A stretch of DNA of 16,953 bases from MW101C3 sp943367595 (lineage in GTDB: Bacteria > Cyanobacteriota > Cyanobacteriia > PCC-6307 > Cyanobiaceae), in NCBI GenBank assembly GCA_943367595.1, contig CALRJS020000051.1, forward strand, positions 1 through 16,953. Direction: 5' to 3'. The notes under the pieces were generated by a model that saw only the letters and a program-made list of their open reading frames with translations, was not told the origin of the DNA and did no database searches. Of the stretch, positions 13,574-16,953 are shown piece after piece. Both the position numbers and the translations under genes were made by a program. How positions within the stretch are numbered: the first letter of the stretch is position 1; each line of letters opens with the position of its first letter.

Positions 13574-14020
13574 ATGACGAAGAGAGCTAGGCAACGGGTG
13601 CTGGTGGTGTGCACCGGCAATTCGGCGCGCAGCATCATGGCGGAAGCCCTGTTTCAGTCCCTCGGTCAGGGGGCCGTTGAGGTCGCCAGCGCCGGCAGTG
13701 CCCCCACCGGGCGGGTCCATCCGCTGGCGCTGGAGCAGATCAGCCGCCTGCCCGTCGACCCCGGCCAGTTCACCAGCAAGAGCCTGGCGGCGGTGCTGGA
13801 GGCCTCGGCCGACCCGTTCGATCTGGTGATCACCGTGTGCGATCACGCGGCCCGCCACTGCGACCCGCTCCCAGCCGACACCACGCGGCTGCATTGGGGC
13901 CTGCCCGACCCTGCGGCGCACACAGAGATGGAAGAGGCCAGAACGGCCTTCTCCGCCTGCTTCGACACCCTGGCCCAGCGGATCGGCGACCTGCTGGGCA
14001 GCGATCTGCAGCGGGCCTGA
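13574..14020 (+). CDS. arsC: Arsenate reductase, thioredoxin-coupled (low-molecular-weight phosphatase fold)
   Basis: A 148-aa protein. The phosphatase P-loop is at residues 13-20 (CTGNSARS), with the nucleophile C13 and R19. The second conserved region ITVCDHAARHCDPLP carries C89 and C96, the pair used for the disulfide relay in thioredoxin-linked ArsC. A HWGLPDP motif follows at 107-113 and supplies the general-acid aspartate. The enzyme reduces arsenate to arsenite in the cytoplasm. The ATG was chosen because the VLVVCTGNSARS strand begins eight codons later. No arsR or arsenite efflux gene lies nearby, so the gene appears solitary. A plain protein tyrosine phosphatase is less likely given the C89/C96 pair. 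Confidence 0.82.
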   Translation: MTKRARQRVLVVCTGNSARSIMAEALFQSLGQGAVEVASAGSAPTGRVHPLALEQISRLPVDPGQFTSKSLAAVLEASADPFDLVITVCDHAARHCDPLPADTTRLHWGLPDPAAHTEMEEARTAFSACFDTLAQRIGDLLGSDLQRA

Positions 14021-14043
14021 AGAGAGCGTGGCCCGGCCGCCAA

Positions 14044-14059
14044 GGTGATGCAGATCACC
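14044..14059. terminator. Hairpin 24 bases after arsC
   Basis: GGTGAT-GCAG-ATCACC is a perfect six-base-pair inverted repeat with a four-base loop just after the arsC stop. It has no T-tract, so a factor-independent terminator is uncertain. Confidence 0.3.
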
Positions 14060-14450
14060 AACGAACGCACGGTGCGCCCCCCCCCGAGGGAGCCGGGGCG
14101 TTGATCGACGTGAGGTGTCCGAATGGTTCAGCTGAGCGGCAGAAGCGGCGGATTTCTCTTGATCTCTCGCCTCTGGTTGGCCCAACGGGATTCGCCCACA
14201 GTACCAGGCAGACGTTATCCGGGTGGTTGTCTTGTTTTCCATCGCCCGATCACATCGGCAAGCGCAACGAAGGCACTGCCGCGGATGAGCCACTGCACGC
14301 TTTGTCCTTCGCTGGCCTGCTCGGTCAACATCGAAGGTGTTGGGTCTTGATCGGGCAGCGCTGCTGAAGCCAACCTGAAGGAGCTGATCGGGGTGGTGAC
14401 GAGCGCTGCAGGGAACAGGAGGAATGTGATGGCTCTTGTCGGCTTCGTGT
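14060..14450. other. 390-base stretch without a gene
   Basis: No convincing coding region, repeat or RNA gene is seen. It contains a run of nine C at 14077-14085. Composition shifts from GC-rich toward more mixed sequence here, ahead of the possible gene cassette. Confidence 0.4.
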
Positions 14451-14485
14451 GGCGCTAACGCTTGAGCGAGAGGTTAGGTGGCGCC
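14451..14485 (-). repeat. Short attC-like inverted repeat after the VOC gene
   Basis: On the reverse strand, just after the VOC stop, ACCTAAC (14479-14473, fits the RYYYAAC core) is followed by CTCTCGCTCAA and then GTTAGCG (14459-14453, close to GTTRRRY). GGCGC/GCGCC arms close the structure. At 35 bases it is shorter than known attC sites, so it is either eroded or a coincidence. Confidence 0.35.
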
Positions 14486-14490
14486 GGGGC

Positions 14491-14880
14491 TCACTTCTCC
14501 TGCTCGCTCCATGGCGAGCACACATCGATGAGGCAACCGGCTGGGTCAAGCACCAGGAACCGGCGTTGACCGTAGAACTCGTTTCGCGGGTCCTGGATGA
14601 TTTTTGCACCCATCTCCTGTGCCTTCTTGTAGACCTCATCGACATCCGGAACAACGAAGGTCACATACATCCCCGTCGGAGCGGTCTGGTAGGCCTTGGG
14701 GACGAGGTCATGCGTCCGCTTGATGATGCCGAACTCAAGCTCCAAGGGGCCCGGGGCTCCCAGCTGCACGTACCAATCACTGTCGTACTTCACCACAAAG
14801 CTCAGCAGCTGAACGTAGAAGTCACGGCAAGCGGCGAGATCGTCGGCGCAGATGTTCGTGAGGATTCGACTGAAGGACAT
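14491..14880 (-). CDS. VOC-family (glyoxalase/bleomycin-resistance-like) protein
   Basis: A 129-aa protein with the paired beta-alpha-beta-beta-beta modules of the vicinal-oxygen-chelate fold: module 1 ILTNICADDLAACRDFYVQL, module 2 MYVTFVVPDVDEVYKKAQEM, ending FLVLDPAGCLIDVCSPW. Members bind a metal and act as glyoxalases, dioxygenases or drug-binding resistance proteins; the substrate is unknown here. The ATG at 14880 lies 28 bases after GTTAGGC (reverse strand), as expected for the first gene of an integron cassette, and another attC-like motif follows the stop. Codon use is less GC-rich than in the arsC and TA genes, which suggests transfer. Confidence 0.88.
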   Translation of the reverse strand: MSFSRILTNICADDLAACRDFYVQLLSFVVKYDSDWYVQLGAPGPLELEFGIIKRTHDLVPKAYQTAPTGMYVTFVVPDVDEVYKKAQEMGAKIIQDPRNEFYGQRRFLVLDPAGCLIDVCSPWSEQEK

Positions 14881-14907
14881 GGCGGTATAGTGATGCCTGA
14901 TTGTGAC

Positions 14908-14964
14908 GCCTAACGCCCAAAATCAACGGCTGGGAAGACTCTCGAATACTGACAGGGCGTTGCC
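14908..14964 (-). repeat. attC-like site before the VOC gene
   Basis: The reverse strand ends in GGGCGTTAGGC (14918-14908), which fits the GTTRRRY recombination core. The other end is GGCAACGCCC (14964-14955). AACGCCC and GGGCGTT are complementary and the total length of 57 matches the lower limit for attC sites. The inner boxes are not clearly symmetric, so the assignment is tentative. Confidence 0.35.
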
Positions 14965-15135
14965 ACACCGTCCGCTGTAGTTTGACGCTATACTTGAAAT
15001 AGAATTCATAACGTTGATGCGGGCTAAGCTTTAATGGCAGTATCTTGGGTCGCTCTGGATAACCAGATCGCCTGCAGATCAACGCTTTGAACGGTCTGAC
15101 TTCTTGGGGTAACACAGGCATAGCAAAGTGGTTGT

Positions 15136-16047
15136 TCAGATATTCTGTAGCCAAGATGTGTCGGTGTAGTCAAACGCCTTCTTTAGGCAATCAATATCTT
15201 CGATTGGAACTCCCGCCAAACCACATAGGTCATGTAGCTCTCCACCGAGAGAAGTTGTATATGTCAATGCGTAATTGATCTGATTTATGGTCTGCGGGCT
15301 TTCACCGTCTAGAGGGGAGCAGCGCTGATAATGGACGAGGTTAAGTGCAAACAATTCCATGAGCGCCGCATTAGCTGCAAATCCATCTGAATTGACTATA
15401 CCAGTCTCCATGCCTTCAAGAAGACCATCGCGCAGATTCTCGTGCTCCTCCATCCGCTGACGAATATGGTCGCTCTCCAATTCGGTTAGTTCAATCCCAG
15501 TCTCTGGTGCTAATATACCTATGACAACTGGCATGAAGGTTCGCAACATTGCCAGCTGTTGATAAGTTAAGCGCTCAATTAAGCCCAAAAGATAGTTGGC
15601 GTGTTCCGGAGAGCAGTGTTGGTCAAACGCTACGTTGCCAAGAAACTGTCCGAGGAATCGCAGTTTCTTTTCTTCGTGTTCACTTTTTGCCTGCATTAGC
15701 ACTCCTTCAAATATTTCTTCAAATTGGCCTCTTTCCCCAGTCAAGCTCGCCATGTAAAAATCCTTTCTCAATATCATCCCTGCTTCGATGTTGCGCTGTA
15801 TCTGCTCTATCGAATATTGTGCTGTGGCTCCAACTCGAGCCATTTCTCTCCTGGAAAGCATGCGAGTAGCTATATCCGACAATAAACTCCCTGCTGCCGT
15901 TCCTATTGCTCCGGCAGCAGCGCCTCCTACTGGCCCTCCAAGAAAAAATCCCATTACACCACCAATAGCCGACCCGGTGACTTCACAGCCAGCCTTGAGG
16001 ATTATCTCGATTCTTTCGCTTTGGCTATGTGACGTAGGTTTATCCAC
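15136..16047 (-). CDS. Glycine-zipper membrane protein of unknown function
   Basis: A protein of about 303 aa (323 if a TTG at 16107 is used). Near its N-terminus is a glycine-rich hydrophobic segment (GSAIGGVMGFFLGGPVGG, then AAAGAIGTAAGSLL), a glycine-zipper pattern that can form transmembrane helices or pores. The rest is helical and charged (QIQRNIEAGMILRKDFY, LERLTYQQLAMLRTF-like stretch, ENLRDGLLEGMETG). No family is recognised. GTG 16047 is the preferred start; there is no clear Shine-Dalgarno for either. The region is visibly AT-richer than the TA run. It follows hicB on the same strand. A membrane-acting defence effector is possible but unproven. Confidence 0.65.
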   Translation of the reverse strand: MDKPTSHSQSERIEIILKAGCEVTGSAIGGVMGFFLGGPVGGAAAGAIGTAAGSLLSDIATRMLSRREMARVGATAQYSIEQIQRNIEAGMILRKDFYMASLTGERGQFEEIFEGVLMQAKSEHEEKKLRFLGQFLGNVAFDQHCSPEHANYLLGLIERLTYQQLAMLRTFMPVVIGILAPETGIELTELESDHIRQRMEEHENLRDGLLEGMETGIVNSDGFAANAALMELFALNLVHYQRCSPLDGESPQTINQINYALTYTTSLGGELHDLCGLAGVPIEDIDCLKKAFDYTDTSWLQNI

Positions 16048-16154
16048 GAAATTGGTCAGTATAAGGCTGCCCCTGAGTGGCAGGCAAGAAGTGTGGGCCG
16101 CGGGCAAGAACTTTATGGTGGCCTGACCACTCGAGGGTCATGTTATCCGTTCCT

Positions 16155-16487
16155 CTATGCCGTGACACTTCTCTGGAGTGCTTCCTGGCCGAGCGTGTTG
16201 AGACTCTTTCCTTGCACCTCCGCAGCCATCGCTAATTTCTCGTGTAGTTCAGGCGGCATCCGAAGATTGAACTTACCTGAAAAGCTTCTACGGGGCTCGA
16301 TTCCTTGTTCCTTGCAGACCTCTAGAAAAACGTCCAATGACTTTCTGAACTCACGGCGAAGCTCATGCGGGCTAGAGCCATAAAAGTCGGCTCCTCCAGT
16401 AAGCCCAAGAATTTCTCCACGAAATTGATCTGTCTCCTGGTCGTACTCAATCTTGGCGTGGTAGCCATCTACTTTCATGAGATTCAT
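16155..16487 (-). CDS. hicB: HicB-family antitoxin
   Basis: A 110-aa antitoxin. The N-terminal HicB fold is recognised by YHAKIEYDQETDQFRGEILG, then ADFYGSSPHELRREFRKSLD. The C-terminal ribbon-helix-helix (FNLRMPPELHEKLAMAAEVQ and GKSLNTLGQEAL) binds the operator. The ATG at 16487 overlaps the hicA stop (ATGA), the normal hicA-hicB arrangement; an ATG three codons later is also possible. The frame is complete although hicA is broken. Confidence 0.92.
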   Translation of the reverse strand: MNLMKVDGYHAKIEYDQETDQFRGEILGLTGGADFYGSSPHELRREFRKSLDVFLEVCKEQGIEPRRSFSGKFNLRMPPELHEKLAMAAEVQGKSLNTLGQEALQRSVTA

Positions 16488-16727
16488 GGTGCCACTCCGT
16501 GCTCTTCAAGCGATTTGCGGATTGAAGCAACAGCACCCTTGTCTGTATCGGGCGATGGATGGGGGGCGATGGAAGACCCTGACTTCGCCAAACAGAACGA
16601 CCGCGACTCGGCTTCCCGCCCTCTCACTGACATCCCTACCGAACTCCTGAAACAGGGCTTCGATGTTCCTCCACGGCAAGCTGCCGCTTACAGGAAGGGA
16701 GAAGATCAGCTCAAGGGTGCGCTGGGG
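16484..16727 (-). pseudogene. hicA: HicA toxin remnant: C-tract frameshift and lost start
   Basis: The reverse strand reads QRTLELIFSLPVSGSLPWRN, then IEALFQEFGRDVSERAGSRV and AVVLFGEVRVFHRP, a typical HicA. At a run of six C (16561-16566) the frame is lost; with five C it would continue HPSPDTDKGAVASIRKSLEE and end HGVAP at a TGA overlapping hicB. The frame has no start codon: a TAG stands directly before the first family-like residues (16730-16728). The conserved catalytic histidine expected in the deduced middle region of HicA is not evident, the position after RAG being serine. No functional toxin is expected. Confidence 0.82.
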
Positions 16728-16816
16728 CTACCGCTTTATATCAGCATGGTACTGCCAATTGGCACCAACTTCGGTCGCGGGTCAATGGCTTGCTTGATAC
16801 TGATAGCGGTTCCTGA
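16728..16816. mobile_element. Non-coding end of an IS1595-like element
   Basis: The DNA between the hicA remnant and the transposase stop includes a perfect palindrome TGCCAATTGGCA at 16753-16764. The hicA frame ends abruptly at about 16728, so an element boundary near 16728-16740 is likely. The inverted repeat and target duplication cannot be tested with one end only. Confidence 0.4.
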
Positions 16817-16953
16817 TTAGGTAGCTAGCTCCGCACTCCTCAAGATGCGTTCCGGCCGAGCGTCGCAGCTGCAGATGGCATGAACCACTCGCTCAGTCAT
16901 TGTTGCCAAGTTGAAGCGGCGGTTGAAGCGGTAATTGAAGGCACCCAGGTAGC
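16817..16953 (-). CDS. IS1595-family transposase, C-terminal fragment (runs off the window)
   Basis: The reverse strand reads YLGAFNYRFNRRFNLATMTE, then RVVHAICSCDARPERILRSA and ends ELAT at a TAA (16819-16817). A YL-F-YRFNRR motif followed by a helix is the typical C-terminal end of the ISXO2-like DDE domain of IS1595-family transposases. Only the last 45 codons are visible. The element lies directly beside the 5' end of the hicA remnant and is the likely cause of its truncation. Confidence 0.7.
   Translation of the reverse strand, partial: YLGAFNYRFNRRFNLATMTERVVHAICSCDARPERILRSAELAT

Noticed and set aside
14822..15154. Leftward 110-codon open frame upstream of the VOC gene
   Set aside because: It spans the attC-like motif and the VOC start, has no recognisable domain and no plausible ribosome-binding site.
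16365..16820. Rightward 151-codon open frame opposite hicA and hicB
   Set aside because: It is antisense to the well-supported HicB and HicA sequences; the reverse-strand homology is decisive.
1..16953. The whole window as a composite transposon bounded by two ISs
   Set aside because: The left-edge transposase resembles IS630 and the right-edge one IS1595. Different families do not form a composite transposon together.

Overview
This window looks like an accessory defence and toxin-antitoxin (TA) island on a high-GC cyanobacterial chromosome, probably a Synechococcus/Cyanobium-type picocyanobacterium. Three things support a cyanobacterium: three copies of the HIP1-like octamer GCGATCGC (2269, 6814, 12735), the mix of TA families, and transposase families common there. 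The taxon is an inference. No rRNA, tRNA or CRISPR array was seen.

Left part (1-5642, all minus strand). A three-gene anti-phage operon of the DUF499 / DUF3780 / DUF1156 type (an ATPase plus DNA methylase system; the HerA-type helicase usually found with it is not in the window). The 1047-aa ATPase and the DUF3780 gene look intact and overlap by ATGA. The DUF1156 methylase is cut off after about 310 codons by the end of an IS630-like element at 126-147. A complete vapBC pair with its own palindromic operator sits between DUF3780 and the methylase.

Middle part (5859-12592). A dense run of TA modules in both orientations: Phd-like antitoxin with a PIN toxin; a small antitoxin with a broken doc; RES toxin with an Xre/ParS-type antitoxin; YefM-like antitoxin with a broken yoeB; two vapBC pairs of the same subfamily as the one in the defence operon; a decayed vapC relic; and a second Phd-like/PIN pair. 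One exported protein of unknown function lies between two vapBC pairs. The intergenic DNA holds short repeats, palindromic operators and a 23-bp tandem repeat.

Right part (12593-16953). A periplasmic cupin, a thioredoxin-type arsenate reductase (ArsC), and a VOC-family protein flanked by short attC-like motifs (a possible integron cassette). AT-richer DNA follows with a glycine-zipper membrane protein of unknown function, then an intact hicB whose hicA partner is broken by a C-tract frameshift and has lost its start next to an IS1595-like transposase that runs off the right edge.

Taken together there are nine recognisable TA modules plus one relic. In three of them (doc, yoeB, hicA) the toxin is broken while the antitoxin frame is intact. 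The IS at each edge has damaged a neighbouring gene. The strongest candidates for something not yet described are the vapBC embedded in the defence operon, the toxin-decay pattern, and the unknown membrane protein beside hicB.
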